DNA of 64,000 bases from Methylorubrum populi (GTDB taxonomy: Bacteria > Pseudomonadota > Alphaproteobacteria > Rhizobiales > Beijerinckiaceae), in assembly GCA_036946625.1 (NCBI GenBank), contig JAQIIU010000003.1, positions 693,961 through 757,960 of the forward strand, written 5' to 3'. A model generated the notes under the pieces. That model ran no database searches. It was not told the DNA's origin and saw only the letters and a program-made list of their open reading frames with translations. The translations under genes were made by a program, and so were the position numbers. This document shows positions 40,960-51,674 of this stretch, in pieces (positions within the stretch are counted from its first letter, which is position 1; every line of letters starts with the position of its first letter).

Positions 40960-42129
40960 GTGTCGAACGATCTGCGCGAGCTGGATTTCGGCCTCGGTGA
41001 GACGGTCGAGGCCCTGCGCGACGGGGTAGCGCGCTTCGCAGCCGTCGAGATCGCGCCGCGGGCGGCCGGGATCGATGCGAGCAACGAATTTCCCGCCGAT
41101 CTCTGGCGCAAGTTCGGAGACCTCGGGCTCCTCGGCATCACCGTCGACGAGGCCCATGGCGGGGCCGGTATGGGTTACTTGGAACACGTCGTCGCGATGG
41201 AGGAGATCAGCCGGGCCTCAGCCTCGGTCGGCCTGTCTTACGGCGCCCACTCCAATCTCTGCGTCAACCAGATCCGCCGCAACGGCGATGACGCACAGAA
41301 GCATCGCTACCTGCCGCGCCTGATCTCCGGCGCACATGTCGGGGCGCTGGCGATGTCGGAAGCCGGCGCCGGCTCGGATGTCGTCTCTATGCGGCTGCGC
41401 GCCGACCGGCAGGGCGAGCGCTTCGTCCTGAACGGCAACAAGATGTGGATCACCAACGGCCCGGATGCCGACGTGCTCGTGGTCTATGCGAAGACGGATC
41501 CGGCCGCGGGGCCGCGCGGCATCACGGCCTTCATCGTCGAGAAGGGCATGGCGGGGTTCTCCACCGCGCAGAAGCTCGACAAGCTCGGCATGCGCGGCTC
41601 GAACACCTGCGAGCTGGTCTTCCAGGATTGTGCGGTGCCTGCCGAGAACGTGCTCGGCGAGGTGGGACGCGGCGTGAACGTCCTGATGTCGGGGCTCGAT
41701 TACGAGCGGGCCGTCCTCGCGGGCGGTCCGCTCGGCATCATGCGCGCCTGCCTCGATGTCGTCGTGCCTTACATCCACGAGCGGCGGCAGTTCGGGCGGG
41801 CGATCGGCGAATTCCAGCTGATGCAGGCCAAGGTGGCCGACATGTACACGCTGACGAACGCCGCCCGATCCTACGTCTATGCGGTGGCACGCGCCTGCGA
41901 TCTCGGACGCACGACGCGCAAGGATGCCGCGGGCGCGATCCTCTTCGCCGCGGAGAAGGCGACGTGGATGGCTCTGGAGGCGATCCAGGCCCTCGGCGGC
42001 AACGGCTACGTCAACGAGTATCCGACGGGGCGCCTCCTGCGCGATGCCAAGCTCTATGAGATCGGCGCCGGGACGAGCGAGATCCGTCGCATGCTCATCG
42101 GAAGGGAGTTGTTCGACGAAACCGCCTGA
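40960..42129 (+). CDS. liuA: Isovaleryl-CoA dehydrogenase
   Basis: FAD-dependent oxidation of isovaleryl-CoA to 3-methylcrotonyl-CoA in leucine breakdown. The 389 residues contain the acyl-CoA dehydrogenase signatures [14 protein letters not shown] and [33 protein letters not shown]. The Glu in [12 protein letters not shown] (about residue 247) is at the position of the catalytic base specific to isovaleryl-CoA dehydrogenases. GTG 40960 is preceded by GGAGGAGG. It heads the leucine module. Confidence 0.92.
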   Translation: MSNDLRELDFGLGETVEALRDGVARFAAVEIAPRAAGIDASNEFPADLWRKFGDLGLLGITVDEAHGGAGMGYLEHVVAMEEISRASASVGLSYGAHSNLCVNQIRRNGDDAQKHRYLPRLISGAHVGALAMSEAGAGSDVVSMRLRADRQGERFVLNGNKMWITNGPDADVLVVYAKTDPAAGPRGITAFIVEKGMAGFSTAQKLDKLGMRGSNTCELVFQDCAVPAENVLGEVGRGVNVLMSGLDYERAVLAGGPLGIMRACLDVVVPYIHERRQFGRAIGEFQLMQAKVADMYTLTNAARSYVYAVARACDLGRTTRKDAAGAILFAAEKATWMALEAIQALGGNGYVNEYPTGRLLRDAKLYEIGAGTSEIRRMLIGRELFDETA

Positions 42130-42278
42130 GCGGACGCCGTAGGCCGGCGCGAACGCGCTCCGCCGATACGCCGGAAGCGCCGCCGGCGACGACGGAGCGT
42201 CGGCCCGACGGGCCGGGCGGCGCCTCGCAACGCGCTAGGCGCTCCGGACCGAATCTGGGTCATCTGGGGGAGGATGGC

Positions 42279-43970
42279 ATGGTGGGGCAGACGAGCTACG
42301 TCCACGGCGCGAGCGGCGTGCCGTTGCTCAGCGACACGATCGGCCGGAGGCTGGACCAGACGGCCGCGCGATGGCCGGATCGTCCGGCTCTGATCGCCGG
42401 GGCGCAGGGCGTGCGATGGACGTGGCGTGACTTAAGCGAGCGCGTCGAGAGCTTCGCGGCGGGTCTTCTCGCCCTCGGCCTCGCGAAGGGCGACCGTATC
42501 GGCATCTGGTCTCTGAACTGCGCGGAATGGGTGGTGACGCAACTCGCCGCCGCCAAGACGGGTCTGATCCTCGTCTCGATCAATCCGGCCTATCGGCTGT
42601 CGGAGCTGGAGTTTGCCCTCAACGTGGTCGGCTGCCGGGCTCTCGTGACGGCGACGGCGTTCAAGAACAGCGACTTCATCGGCATGATCATGACGCTCGC
42701 CCCCGAGCTGGCCGATGCCGTGCCGGGCGCGTTGTCCGCCGAGCGTCTGCCGCACCTGCGTAGCGTGATCCAGATCGGTGAATCGCTTGTTCCCGGTGCC
42801 GTGTCCTTCGGTGCCGTATGCGAGCGCGGCGGGGCGGCGGAGCGCGCCGCAATCCGGGAGATCGCGGCTGGCCTCCAGTTCGACGACCCCATCAACATCC
42901 AGTTCACCAGCGGCACGACCGGTCAACCGAAGGGCGTGACGCTCACGCACCACAATATCCTCAACAACGGATACTTCGTCGGCCGTGCCATGCAGCTGAC
43001 GCCCGAGGACCGCATCTGCATCCCGGTGCCGCTCTATCACTGCTTCGGCATGGTGATGGGGAACCTCGCCTGCGTCGCCCACGGCTGCGCCATGGTCTAT
43101 CCGGGCGAGGGCTTCGATCCCCTGGCGACGTTGAGAACGATAGAGGAGGAGCGCTGCACGGCCCTCTACGGGGTGCCGACGATGTTCATCGCCGAGCTGG
43201 ACCATCCGGCGTTCGCGCGCTTCGATCTCGGCTCCCTCCGCACAGGCATCATGGCCGGCGCGCCCTGTCCCATCGAGGTCATGCGGCGCGTCCAGCATAG
43301 CATGAACATGCGCGACATCACCATCGCCTACGGCATGACGGAGACGAGCCCCGTCAGTTTCCAAAGCGCGGTCGACGATCCGCTGGAGCGGCGTGTCACG
43401 ACCGTGGGGCGCGTGCAGGCACATATCGAGGTCAAGATCGTCGACTCGGACGGGCTTATCGTACCGCGAGGACAACCGGGTGAACTCTGCACGCGCGGTT
43501 ACTCGGTGATGATGGGCTACTGGGGCGACGCCGAGAAGACGGCCGAGATCCTCGACGCCGCCGGCTGGATGCATACGGGGGACATCGCGGTGCTCGATGA
43601 GGAAGGCTACGGGAAGATCGTCGGGCGCATCAAGGACATGGTCATCCGTGGCGGCGAAAATCTCTACCCGCGGGAGATCGAGGAGTACCTGTTCCGTCAC
43701 CAGGCTATTCAGGACGTGCAGGTCTTCGGCGTCGCCGATGCGAAGTACGGTGAGGAACTCTGTGCCTGGATCAGGCTGCGCGAGGGAGCGTCGATGACCG
43801 AGGACGACGTGCGCACCTTCTGCCGAGGACAGATCGCCCATCAGAAGATTCCACGCTACATCGAGTTCGTCGACGCCTTCCCGATGACCGCAACCGGCAA
43901 GATCCAGAAGTTCGTCATGCGGGCGGCGGTGGAGGAGCGTCTCAACCTGCACCACGTCGAGACGGCCTGA
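42279..43970 (+). CDS. Acyl-CoA synthetase (AMP-forming), first of two
   Basis: Activates a carboxylic acid with ATP and CoA. The 563-residue enzyme has the AMP-binding core [25 protein letters not shown], the hinge region [41 protein letters not shown], and the catalytic Lys in [10 protein letters not shown]. Position between isovaleryl-CoA dehydrogenase and methylcrotonyl-CoA carboxylase suggests isovalerate as substrate. It resembles FadD3-type medium-chain ligases, so chain length remains open. Confidence 0.85.
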   Translation: MVGQTSYVHGASGVPLLSDTIGRRLDQTAARWPDRPALIAGAQGVRWTWRDLSERVESFAAGLLALGLAKGDRIGIWSLNCAEWVVTQLAAAKTGLILVSINPAYRLSELEFALNVVGCRALVTATAFKNSDFIGMIMTLAPELADAVPGALSAERLPHLRSVIQIGESLVPGAVSFGAVCERGGAAERAAIREIAAGLQFDDPINIQFTSGTTGQPKGVTLTHHNILNNGYFVGRAMQLTPEDRICIPVPLYHCFGMVMGNLACVAHGCAMVYPGEGFDPLATLRTIEEERCTALYGVPTMFIAELDHPAFARFDLGSLRTGIMAGAPCPIEVMRRVQHSMNMRDITIAYGMTETSPVSFQSAVDDPLERRVTTVGRVQAHIEVKIVDSDGLIVPRGQPGELCTRGYSVMMGYWGDAEKTAEILDAAGWMHTGDIAVLDEEGYGKIVGRIKDMVIRGGENLYPREIEEYLFRHQAIQDVQVFGVADAKYGEELCAWIRLREGASMTEDDVRTFCRGQIAHQKIPRYIEFVDAFPMTATGKIQKFVMRAAVEERLNLHHVETA

Positions 43971-44132
43971 TCGGGATCGCCCGAGCACCCGCAGGTCGCG
44001 AGCGGCGCCGAGAGACGAACGCTCGATCATTCTCGCGTGCGTGCCGACGGCTTCGTCGGGCACCCGCATTCAGGCGCCCTATGCCTGTCCCCTCCGCAGA
44101 TCCGCTCACGATGCGCCACGAGGCATCCGCCC

Positions 44133-45740
44133 ATGTCGATCATCCGCTCCGCCGTATCCACGACCTCCACAACTTTCCGCCAGAACCGCGAGAGGATGGC
44201 GGCGCTCGTCGCCGAGATCGGCGAGAAGGCCGAACGGGTGATGGAAGGCGGGGGCGCTGAGGCGCGCGCGCGCCACACCGCGCGCGGCAAGCTCCTGCCG
44301 CGCGAGCGCGTCGCCCGGCTCCTCGATCGGGGATCGCCCTTCCTGGAGGTCGGGCTCTTCGCGGCCTCGGACATGTACGGCAGCGCGGTGCCGGGAGGGG
44401 GTGTCGTCGCGGGCGTCGGCCGCGTGTCCGGGCAGGACTGCATGATCGTCTGCAACGACGCGACGGTGAAGGGCGGCACCTACTTCCCGATCACCGTCAA
44501 GAAACACCTGCGCGCGCAGGAGATCGCGGGGGAGAACGGGCTGCCCTGCCTCTATCTCGTGGATTCCGGCGGCGCCAACCTGCCCAACCAGGACGAGGTC
44601 TTCCCCGACCGGGACCATTTCGGCCGGATCTTCTTCAATCAGGCGCGGATGTCGGCGGCCGGCATCCCGCAGATCGCGGTCGTCATGGGCTCCTGCACGG
44701 CGGGGGGCGCCTACGTCCCGGCGATGTGCGACCAGTCGATCATCGTGCGCGGCCAGGGCACCATCTTCCTCGCGGGGCCCCCCCTGGTGAAGGCCGCGAC
44801 CGGCGAGGTAGTCTCCGCCGAGGACCTCGGCGGGGCCGACCTCCACGCGCGCACCTCGGGCGTGGTCGATCACCTCGCGGAGAACGACGCCCATGCGCTG
44901 GAGCTCGCCCGCCGCGCCGTCGCGAGCCTCAACCGGCGCCGGCCCGACACGGTCGTGCGGCAGGCGCCGGAGCCTCCGCTCTACGACCCGGCGGAACTCT
45001 GGGGCGTCGTCCCCGGCGACCTCCGGAAGGGCTACGACGTGCGCGAGGTGATCGCCCGCCTCGTCGACGGCTCGCGCTTCGACGAGTTCAAGGCGCTGTA
45101 CGGCACCACCCTCGTCTGCGGCTTCGCCCATATCGACGGCGTTCCGGTCGGCATCCTCGCCAATGCCGGCGTCCTCCTGTCGGAATCCGCGTTGAAAGGG
45201 GCGCACTTCGTGGAACTGTGCTGCCAGCGCGGCGTCCCGCTCCTGTTCCTCCAGAACATCACGGGCTTCATGGTCGGCCGTCAGTACGAGGCCGGCGGCA
45301 TCGCGAAGGACGGAGCCAAGCTCGTCACCGCCGTCGCGACGGCCGCCGTGCCGAAGATCACCCTGCTGATCGGCGGGTCCTTCGGGGCCGGAAACTACGG
45401 CATGTGCGGGCGCGCGTACGGCCCGCGCTTCCTCTGGACCTGGCCGAACAGCCGGATCTCGGTGATGGGCGGGGAGCAGGCGGCGAACGTCCTCGCGACG
45501 CTGCGCGGCGACGCGCTGGAGCGGCGCGGGGAATCCTTTCCGGCCGAGGCGCAGGAACGCTTCAAGGCGCCGATCCGCGAGCAGTTCGAGCGACAGGGCC
45601 ACCCGCTCTACGCGTCGGCCCGCCTCTGGGATGACGGCATCGTCGATCCCGCACGCAGCCGCGACGTGCTCTCCCTGAGCCTGTCCGCAGCGCTCAACGC
45701 CCCCAGCGAGCCGACTCGGTTCGGCCTCTTCCGGATGTGA
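44133..45740 (+). CDS. liuB: Methylcrotonyl-CoA carboxylase, carboxyltransferase (beta) subunit
   Basis: Transfers CO2 from biotin to 3-methylcrotonyl-CoA. At 535 residues it matches the family. Motifs: [95 protein letters not shown] and [17 protein letters not shown]. Distinct from propionyl-CoA carboxylase by length and by the [11 protein letters not shown] segment. ATG 44133 has GAGG upstream. Stop overlaps the next start (TGATG). Confidence 0.95.
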   Translation: MSIIRSAVSTTSTTFRQNRERMAALVAEIGEKAERVMEGGGAEARARHTARGKLLPRERVARLLDRGSPFLEVGLFAASDMYGSAVPGGGVVAGVGRVSGQDCMIVCNDATVKGGTYFPITVKKHLRAQEIAGENGLPCLYLVDSGGANLPNQDEVFPDRDHFGRIFFNQARMSAAGIPQIAVVMGSCTAGGAYVPAMCDQSIIVRGQGTIFLAGPPLVKAATGEVVSAEDLGGADLHARTSGVVDHLAENDAHALELARRAVASLNRRRPDTVVRQAPEPPLYDPAELWGVVPGDLRKGYDVREVIARLVDGSRFDEFKALYGTTLVCGFAHIDGVPVGILANAGVLLSESALKGAHFVELCCQRGVPLLFLQNITGFMVGRQYEAGGIAKDGAKLVTAVATAAVPKITLLIGGSFGAGNYGMCGRAYGPRFLWTWPNSRISVMGGEQAANVLATLRGDALERRGESFPAEAQERFKAPIREQFERQGHPLYASARLWDDGIVDPARSRDVLSLSLSAALNAPSEPTRFGLFRM

Positions 45741-47734
45741 TGGCGATGTTCGAGACCCTTCTGGTCGCCAACCGCGGCGAGATCGCCCTGCGCGTCATGC
45801 GCACGGCGCGGCGCCTCGGTATCCGGACCGTCGCCGTCTACTCGGATGCCGACCGCGACACGGCCCACGTCGCTTACGCCGACGAAGCCTACCGTATCGG
45901 CGGACCGGCCGCGGCCGAGAGCTACCTGCGCCAGGACGCGATCCTGGAGGCCGCGCGGAGGAGCGGAACCCAGGCCATCCATCCGGGCTACGGCTTCCTG
46001 TCGGAGAACCCGAGCTTCGTGGATGCGGTCCAGGCCGCCGGCCTCGTCTTCGTCGGTCCGCCGAGCGCGGCGATCCGCGCGATGGGCCTGAAGGACACGG
46101 CCAAGGCGCTGATGGACGAGGCGGGCGTGCCGACCGTCCCGGGCTATCACGGGCGGGAGCAGGACGCGGCCTTCCTGGCGGGCGAGGCGGACCGCATTGG
46201 GTATCCGGTCCTCATCAAGGCCGCGGCGGGCGGTGGCGGCAAGGGCATGCGCCGCGTCGATCACGCGCGGGACTTCCCCGACGCGCTCTCGGCCGCGCGG
46301 CGCGAGGCGCGCTCGGCCTTCGGCGACGACCGCGTCCTCGTGGAACGCTGCCTCGTGGTGCCCCGGCACATCGAGATCCAGGTCTTCGCCGACAGCCACG
46401 GCAATGCAGTCCATCTCTTCGAGCGCGACTGCTCCATGCAGCGCCGTCACCAGAAGGTGATCGAGGAGGCGCCAGCGCCCGCCATGCCGGAGGCGATGCG
46501 CGCGGCCATGGGCGCAGCCGCCGTGCGTGCGGCGCAGGCCGTCGGCTACGAGGGCGCCGGCACGGTGGAGTTCATCGCCGACGTGGCGGAGGGCCTGCGC
46601 GAGGATCGCTTCTACTTCATGGAGATGAACACCCGCCTCCAGGTGGAGCATCCCGTGACCGAGATGATCACCGGCCTCGACCTCGTCGAGTGGCAGTTGC
46701 GGGTCGCCGCCGGGGAACCGCTGCCCCGGGGCCAGGAGGAACTCACCATCGACGGCCACGCGGTCGAGGCGCGGGTCTACGCTGAGGATCCGGGCCGGAA
46801 CTTCATGCCGCAGACCGGGCGGTTGTCGCACCTGCGCTTCGCGGGGGGGCATGCCGTCCGGATCGATGCCGGCGTGCGGGAGGGGGATTTCGTCACGCCC
46901 TTCTACGACCCGATGATCGCCAAGGTCATCGCCCACGGCCCGACGCGCGCGGTCGCGCTCGCCCGGCTGGGGCAGGCGCTGTCGCAGAGCTGCGTCGAGG
47001 GCTTTCCCAACAACCTCGGTTTCCTGGCGAAGCTCGTCGCGCAGCCGGATTTCGCCGCCGGCACCTTCGACACCGGGCTAATCGCGCGCGAACTCGATGC
47101 GATCCTGGCGGACGCGGAGGCGCCGCCGCTGGCCGCTGCGCTCGCCGCCCTGGAACTCTCGGATCTCCTGCCGGACGCCGACAGCGACCGACTCGCCAAC
47201 TTTCGCCTTTGGGGGAGCGCCGTGCGGGAGGTCGACCTCGCGGCCGGCCCGGAGAGGCGCCGCATGACCGTCACCGCGCTCGGCGACGGCGGCTTCAGGG
47301 TCGAGGAGGGCGACGTATCCACGGCGCTCCGGCTGACGTCCCACCCCGACACGGGGCTGCGTGCCGAAACGCAGGGTCGAAGCGTCCCCGTGCAACTCCG
47401 TCGCTCGGGCGACGAGATCGTCGTCGGCCTGCCAGAGGGCACGTTCCGCTTCGCGGCGGTGCGCCCCGGGAACGCCGCCAATTCGGCGGGGGGCGATCAC
47501 GTGCTGCGGGCCGCCATGCCGGGCATCGTGCGCATCGTCCATGTCGCCCCAGGCGACCTCGTGGAGGCCGACGCTCCCCTCCTCGTTACCGAGGCGATGA
47601 AGATGGAGATGCCGATGACGGCACCCGGTGCCGGCCGGATCGCGAGCGTCGAGGTCGCGCCGGGCGATCAGGTCGAGGTCGGCGCCGTCCTCATCGTCAT
47701 GGAGCCCGTCGAGGGGGACGCAGCCGATGCCTGA
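45740..47734 (+). CDS. liuD: Methylcrotonyl-CoA carboxylase, biotin-containing (alpha) subunit
   Basis: 664 residues: biotin carboxylase domain ([27 protein letters not shown]-grasp loop [39 protein letters not shown]), then a linker/BT domain, then a biotinyl domain with EAMKMEMPM (target Lys about residue 620). Start taken at ATG 45740, which shares a base with the upstream stop; GTG 45737 and ATG 45746 are near alternatives. Forms a complex with the subunit encoded immediately upstream. Confidence 0.95.
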   Translation: MAMFETLLVANRGEIALRVMRTARRLGIRTVAVYSDADRDTAHVAYADEAYRIGGPAAAESYLRQDAILEAARRSGTQAIHPGYGFLSENPSFVDAVQAAGLVFVGPPSAAIRAMGLKDTAKALMDEAGVPTVPGYHGREQDAAFLAGEADRIGYPVLIKAAAGGGGKGMRRVDHARDFPDALSAARREARSAFGDDRVLVERCLVVPRHIEIQVFADSHGNAVHLFERDCSMQRRHQKVIEEAPAPAMPEAMRAAMGAAAVRAAQAVGYEGAGTVEFIADVAEGLREDRFYFMEMNTRLQVEHPVTEMITGLDLVEWQLRVAAGEPLPRGQEELTIDGHAVEARVYAEDPGRNFMPQTGRLSHLRFAGGHAVRIDAGVREGDFVTPFYDPMIAKVIAHGPTRAVALARLGQALSQSCVEGFPNNLGFLAKLVAQPDFAAGTFDTGLIARELDAILADAEAPPLAAALAALELSDLLPDADSDRLANFRLWGSAVREVDLAAGPERRRMTVTALGDGGFRVEEGDVSTALRLTSHPDTGLRAETQGRSVPVQLRRSGDEIVVGLPEGTFRFAAVRPGNAANSAGGDHVLRAAMPGIVRIVHVAPGDLVEADAPLLVTEAMKMEMPMTAPGAGRIASVEVAPGDQVEVGAVLIVMEPVEGDAADA

Positions 47735-48593
47735 GGCGGGACGCGTCGAGATCTACGAGGTCGGCCCGCGCGACGGGCTCCAGAACGAGGCGCGGGCGAT
47801 CTCCACGCAGGACAAGGTGCGCCTCGTCGATCTCCTGTCCGCCTGCGGCTTCCGGCACGTCGAGGCGGCGAGCTTCGTCTCGCCGAGATGGGTGCCGCAG
47901 ATGGCGGACGGCGCCGATGTCCTCGATCGGATTCGGCGCCCGGCGGGCACGATTTACGCCGCGCTCACGCCCAACCTGCGCGGCTACGAGCATGCCCGCG
48001 CCGCGCGGGCGGGCGAGGTCGCGATCTTCGCCTCGGCCTCGGAAGGATTCAGCCGCCGCAACATCAATTGCAGCGTCACCGAGAGCATGGAGCGCTTCCA
48101 CCCCATCGTCGTGGCTGCGGCGAAAGACGGCATCCCGGTGCGCGGTTACGTGTCCTGCGTCGTCGCCTGCCCATATGACGGGCCGACCGAGCCCACTCAG
48201 GTCGCCTTGGTGACCGAACGCCTGCTGGAACTCGGGTGCCGGGAGGTCTCGCTCGGCGACACCATAGGGGCGGGCACGGCCGAGACCGTCGCGGCCATGC
48301 TGCGGGCTGTTCGCAGTGCAGCCCCGGTCGATCGGCTGGCGGGGCATTTCCACGATACCGGCGGTCGAGCGCTCGAATGCGTTGCGGCGGCCCTGGAAGA
48401 GGGGGTTCGCGTATTCGACGCGTCGGTGGCCGGGGCGGGTGGGTGTCCCTACGCACCGGGCTCTGCCGGCAACGTGGCGACGGGACGCGTACTCGACTTT
48501 GTGGAAGCCGGGGGTTTCGCGACAGGGATTGATCGCGTCCGCCTCGCCGAAGCGGAGGCCTTCATGACGCAGCTTCTGGGACGATCCACATGA
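47727..48593 (+). CDS. liuE: Hydroxymethylglutaryl-CoA lyase
   Basis: Splits HMG-CoA into acetyl-CoA and acetoacetate, the last step of leucine breakdown. 288 residues with VEIYEVGPRDGLQNE (metal and catalytic Arg/Asp), HVEAASFVSPRWVPQMAD, and the lyase signature VAGAGGCPYAPGSAGNVAT holding the catalytic Cys. ATG 47727 lies 8 bases inside the upstream gene, with GAGGGGGA as ribosome site. Confidence 0.94.
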   Translation: MPEAGRVEIYEVGPRDGLQNEARAISTQDKVRLVDLLSACGFRHVEAASFVSPRWVPQMADGADVLDRIRRPAGTIYAALTPNLRGYEHARAARAGEVAIFASASEGFSRRNINCSVTESMERFHPIVVAAAKDGIPVRGYVSCVVACPYDGPTEPTQVALVTERLLELGCREVSLGDTIGAGTAETVAAMLRAVRSAAPVDRLAGHFHDTGGRALECVAAALEEGVRVFDASVAGAGGCPYAPGSAGNVATGRVLDFVEAGGFATGIDRVRLAEAEAFMTQLLGRST

Positions 48594-49366
48594 GCGCGAC
48601 CTACGAGACGATTCGTGTCGAGACCGTGCGAGAGGGCGTCAGGCGGCTCGTGCTCGCCCGGCCCGCTAAGCACAACGCGTTGAACGCGGCAATGATCGCG
48701 GACCTCGTGCACGCGTCGGAGGCGCTCCGGGCAGACGAGACGGTACGGGTCGTCGTCTTGTCCGCCGAGGGGCGCAGTTTCTGTGCCGGGGGCGACCTCG
48801 ACTGGATGCGGAGCCAGGCCGAGCGCAGCCGGCCGGAACGGCAGGCCGAGGCCGAGGCGCTGGCCGGCATGCTGGATACCCTCGACCGCCTGCCGAAGCT
48901 CCTGATCGGAGAGGTCCGCGGCCCCGCCTATGGCGGCGGCGTCGGGCTCGTGGCGCTCTGCGACATCGCCTTCGCGGTGCCCGACGCGCGGTTCGCCCTG
49001 ACCGAGGCGCGGCTCGGCCTGATCCCGGCGACGATCAGCCCGTTCGTGGTGCGGCGCATCGGCGGCCCGAACGCCCGGCGGATCATGCTGAACGCGCGGC
49101 CCGTCGACGGCGCCGAGGCGTGCCGGATGGGTCTCGTGTCGGCGGTGGTCGCGCCGGAGGCGATGGAGAAGGCCGTCGAGGCCGAGATCGCCTTCGCGCT
49201 CCAGTGCGCGCCGGGGGCGGTGGCGGAGAGCAAGGCCCTGATCCGTCGCCTCGCGGACGGCGAACCGCTCGGTCCCGGGGCGACGGCATCCCTCCTCGCC
49301 GACCGCTGGGAGAGCGAGGAGGCCAGAGCCGGCATCGCCGCCTTCTTCGCCCGGATCGCGCGATGA
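48590..49366 (+). CDS. liuC: Enoyl-CoA hydratase, probable 3-methylglutaconyl-CoA hydratase
   Basis: 258 residues of the crotonase family. SAEGRSFCAGGDLDWM and VRGPAYGGGVGLVALCDIAFAVPDARFALTEARLGLIPATISPFVVRRIG give the oxyanion-hole glycines and the two catalytic acidic residues. In this operon it should hydrate 3-methylglutaconyl-CoA to HMG-CoA; as no other hydratase is in the window it might also hydrate tiglyl-CoA for the isoleucine-type module. ATGA overlap with the lyase gene. Confidence 0.9.
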   Translation: MSATYETIRVETVREGVRRLVLARPAKHNALNAAMIADLVHASEALRADETVRVVVLSAEGRSFCAGGDLDWMRSQAERSRPERQAEAEALAGMLDTLDRLPKLLIGEVRGPAYGGGVGLVALCDIAFAVPDARFALTEARLGLIPATISPFVVRRIGGPNARRIMLNARPVDGAEACRMGLVSAVVAPEAMEKAVEAEIAFALQCAPGAVAESKALIRRLADGEPLGPGATASLLADRWESEEARAGIAAFFARIAR

Positions 49367-49409
49367 GAGCCGCCGCGATCCGGACGTGCGCGGCCCGGCC
49401 ACCGCATCG

Positions 49410-50183
49410 ATGGTGACCCTTCCGGAGATCGGGCCGGCCGGCGGCGCGCGCGGGCTTCTCGCGGACATTGAGGCCGCCCTGGCGGGGCATCTGCCCGGCT
49501 TCCGCCAGGGGTTGGCCGTCGCCGACGATCCCCGGCCCTCCCTGCCGCGGGACCTGCTGCTCGCCCCGGACATGATTGCCCGGATCGCGGCGCGGTTCGA
49601 GGCCCGCTACGGCCCGACCGACCCCCGGGCCATCCTGTCGATCTGGACATCGTGGCACTTCGGCACGGTGCTTCCCCCGGTCCTGGCGGCCGGCATCCTG
49701 TTCGACCTGGGCCCGGTGCTCGACTTCGAGGCGGCGCGCTTCATCATGGCGCCGGACCTGCGCACGGAGGCGGTCACGATCGGCGAGGGCACGGTCCGGC
49801 TCGACCGGGGGAACGCCTTCGCCCGGTTCGAGCCCCTCGTCGACGCGTATCTCCGGCCGGCGATCCGATTCTTCGCATCACGGGGCGGCCTGAGCGAACG
49901 CGTGCTGTGGAGCAATGCCGGCACCGCCTTCGAGGCGCTGCTGTGCAGGATGGAGGCCCTGGCCGGCGACCGGGACGGATACCGCGCCGCCCGGCGGTTC
50001 CTCGACGGGCCCTCGCTGCCCGACGGCGCGCCCAATCCCCTCTACAGGCCCGTCCGGTACGTCGAGGGCCGACGGATCCGCCGCGTCTGCTGCGTGCGCT
50101 TCCTCGTGCCGGACGGACAGATCTGCGCCGCCTGCCCGCTCGATCCCACCCACCCGGCGCGGCGGCCGCACGACACCCCCTGA
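49410..50183 (+). CDS. fhuF: FhuF-like siderophore-iron reductase
   Basis: 257 residues. The C-terminal [22 protein letters not shown] matches the CC-x10-C-x2-C motif that binds the unusual [2Fe-2S] cluster of FhuF, which reduces iron in hydroxamate siderophores in the cytoplasm. The upstream helical domain ([18 protein letters not shown], then [20 protein letters not shown]) agrees. It is oddly placed between the leucine operon and nitrile hydratase; a role in supplying iron, or electrons to the ferrous-heme aldoxime dehydratase, is speculation. ATG 49410 is preferred; GTG 49386 is possible. Confidence 0.85.
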   Translation: MVTLPEIGPAGGARGLLADIEAALAGHLPGFRQGLAVADDPRPSLPRDLLLAPDMIARIAARFEARYGPTDPRAILSIWTSWHFGTVLPPVLAAGILFDLGPVLDFEAARFIMAPDLRTEAVTIGEGTVRLDRGNAFARFEPLVDAYLRPAIRFFASRGGLSERVLWSNAGTAFEALLCRMEALAGDRDGYRAARRFLDGPSLPDGAPNPLYRPVRYVEGRRIRRVCCVRFLVPDGQICAACPLDPTHPARRPHDTP

Positions 50184-50221
50184 TGGACCCGCGCGCGCCG
50201 AAGCGCCTCGACGTGTCCCGG

Positions 50222-50260
50222 TGGAAAATTTGCTTGCATTTTCCATTGACCGGATGTCAA
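50222..50260. promoter_or_regulatory. Two adjacent inverted repeats upstream of nitrile hydratase genes
   Basis: TGGAAAAT (50222-50229) and ATTTTCCA (50238-50245) are perfect complements around 8 bases; directly after them TTGAC (50246-50250) and GTCAA (50256-50260) pair around 5 bases. They lie 127-165 bases before nthA in an AT-rich patch, and TTGACC could serve as a -35 box. A probable operator/promoter region for the nitrile hydratase operon. Confidence 0.45.
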
Positions 50261-50386
50261 TTAACGCGATCGCCCGCACCGATCGTCCGCAGTCTCGCGG
50301 CGTCCGGCGCGGGGCAGGGCGTCGCCGCCGGTCTCGTCGGCGGCGAGCGATCCGCGAGCATACGATATTTTGTGGAGCAGTGGATT

Positions 50387-50995
50387 ATGGCGCATGACCA
50401 CCACCACACCGAGCCTCCGTCGGAGGTCGATCTGCGCGTCAAGGCGCTCGAGTCCCTCCTGACCGAGAAGGGCCTGATCGACCCCACCGCGCTCGATGCC
50501 CTGGTCGAGACCTACGAGCACAAGGTCGGCCCGCGCAACGGGGCGCGCGTCGTCGCCAAGGCCTGGACCGACCCGGCCTATCGCGAACGGCTCCTGAAGG
50601 ATGCCACCGCTGCGATCGCCGAGCTCGGATATTCGGGCGTCCAGGGCGAGGACATGGTCGTCGTCGAGAACAGCGCCGACGTCCACAACGTCGTCGTCTG
50701 CACCCTCTGCTCCTGCTATCCTTGGCCGACCCTCGGCCTCCCGCCAATCTGGTACAAATCCGCCCCCTATCGCTCGCGGGTCGTGATGGATCCGCGCGGC
50801 GTGCTCGCCGAGTTCGGCACCGCGGTGGCCGCCGACAAGGAGGTGCGCGTCTGGGACAGCAATGCCGAGCTCCGCTACCTCGTGCTCCCCGAGCGTCCGG
50901 CCGAGACCGACGGCTGGACGGAGGAGCAGCTCGCGGACCTCGTGACCCGCGACTCGATGATTGGCACCGCCGTTGCGAAAACGGCGAACACCTGA
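50387..50995 (+). CDS. nthA: Nitrile hydratase alpha subunit, cobalt type
   Basis: Hydrates nitriles to amides. 202 residues; the metal-binding motif [21 protein letters not shown] (about residues 105-125) has Thr where iron enzymes have Ser, indicating non-corrin cobalt. The second and third cysteines are the ones normally oxidised to sulfinic and sulfenic acid. The N-terminus [10 protein letters not shown] is His-rich, as in several Co-type enzymes. ATG 50387 has GGAG 10 bases upstream. First gene of a compact four-gene operon. Confidence 0.95.
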   Translation: MAHDHHHTEPPSEVDLRVKALESLLTEKGLIDPTALDALVETYEHKVGPRNGARVVAKAWTDPAYRERLLKDATAAIAELGYSGVQGEDMVVVENSADVHNVVVCTLCSCYPWPTLGLPPIWYKSAPYRSRVVMDPRGVLAEFGTAVAADKEVRVWDSNAELRYLVLPERPAETDGWTEEQLADLVTRDSMIGTAVAKTANT

Positions 50996-51013
50996 GCGCG
51001 GAGCAACATCCCG

Positions 51014-51322
51014 ATGAACGGAATCCACGATCTCGGCGGCATGCACGGCCACGGGCCGGTCGTGCGCGACCACAACGAGCCCCTGTTCGAGCACGACTGG
51101 GAGCGTCGCATATTCGGCCTGTTCTTCGCCGCGTTCGCCGGCGGCTACTTCAACGTCGACGAGTTCCGTCACATGATCGAGCTGATGCCGCCCGCGCATT
51201 ATCTCGAATCGAGCTACTACGAGCACTGGTACCACGCGATCGAGACGATCCTGATCGAGAAGGGCGCGCTGTCCCGTGAGGAGCTGGATGCGCGCTACGC
51301 TCAGCTCAAGGGAGCCCACTGA
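51014..51322 (+). CDS. nthB: Nitrile hydratase beta subunit, N-terminal-half polypeptide
   Basis: 102 residues equivalent to the first half of a standard beta subunit: MNGIHDLGGMHGHGPV, then FEHDWERRIFGLFFAAFAGGYFNVDEFRHMIELM, then YYEHWYHAIETILIEKGALSREELDAR. The stop at 51320-51322 overlaps the ATG of the C-terminal-half gene. The split falls at a domain linker, so this is a genuine three-subunit enzyme like thiocyanate hydrolase or toyocamycin nitrile hydratase rather than a frameshift. Confidence 0.92.
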   Translation: MNGIHDLGGMHGHGPVVRDHNEPLFEHDWERRIFGLFFAAFAGGYFNVDEFRHMIELMPPAHYLESSYYEHWYHAIETILIEKGALSREELDARYAQLKGAH

Positions 51323-51672
51323 TGCCCGTCCTGACCAGAGACATCGTCCCGGGCCTCGTGGCGACGGGCGCGTCGGCGAGAGTCGACCACGAGGCTCCCG
51401 CCAACTTCAAGGCGGGCGACCTCATCAGGGCCAAGAACATCAACCCGAAGACCCACACGCGGCTGCCGCGCTACATCCGCGGCAAGGTCGGCGTCGTCGA
51501 GTTCGACCACGGCGTGTTCGTGACGCCGGAGACAGCGGCCCACGGCCAGGGCGAACACCCCCAGCACGTCTACAACGTCAGCTTCAAGGCGACCGAACTC
51601 TGGGGCGCCGACGCTCCGGCGAAGGATACCCTGAGGATCGACCTGTGGGACGACCACATGGAGAGGGTCTGA
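51322..51672 (+). CDS. Nitrile hydratase beta subunit, C-terminal-half polypeptide
   Basis: 116 residues equivalent to the second half of a nitrile hydratase beta subunit, the SH3-like barrel: FKAGDLIRAKNINPKTHTRLPRYIRGKVGVVEFDHGVFVTPETAAHG, then PQHVYNVSFKATELWG and IDLWDDHMERV. The ATG at 51322 overlaps the preceding stop (TGATG). The barrel contacts the alpha subunit near the metal site and carries arginines that stabilise the oxidised cysteines. Confidence 0.92.
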   Translation: MPVLTRDIVPGLVATGASARVDHEAPANFKAGDLIRAKNINPKTHTRLPRYIRGKVGVVEFDHGVFVTPETAAHGQGEHPQHVYNVSFKATELWGADAPAKDTLRIDLWDDHMERV

Positions 51673-51674
51673 CC

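Noticed and set aside
51014..51672. Frameshift in nitrile hydratase beta subunit
   Set aside because: Each half has its own start, the stop and start overlap as TGATG, and the break is at the domain linker, as in natural three-subunit enzymes.
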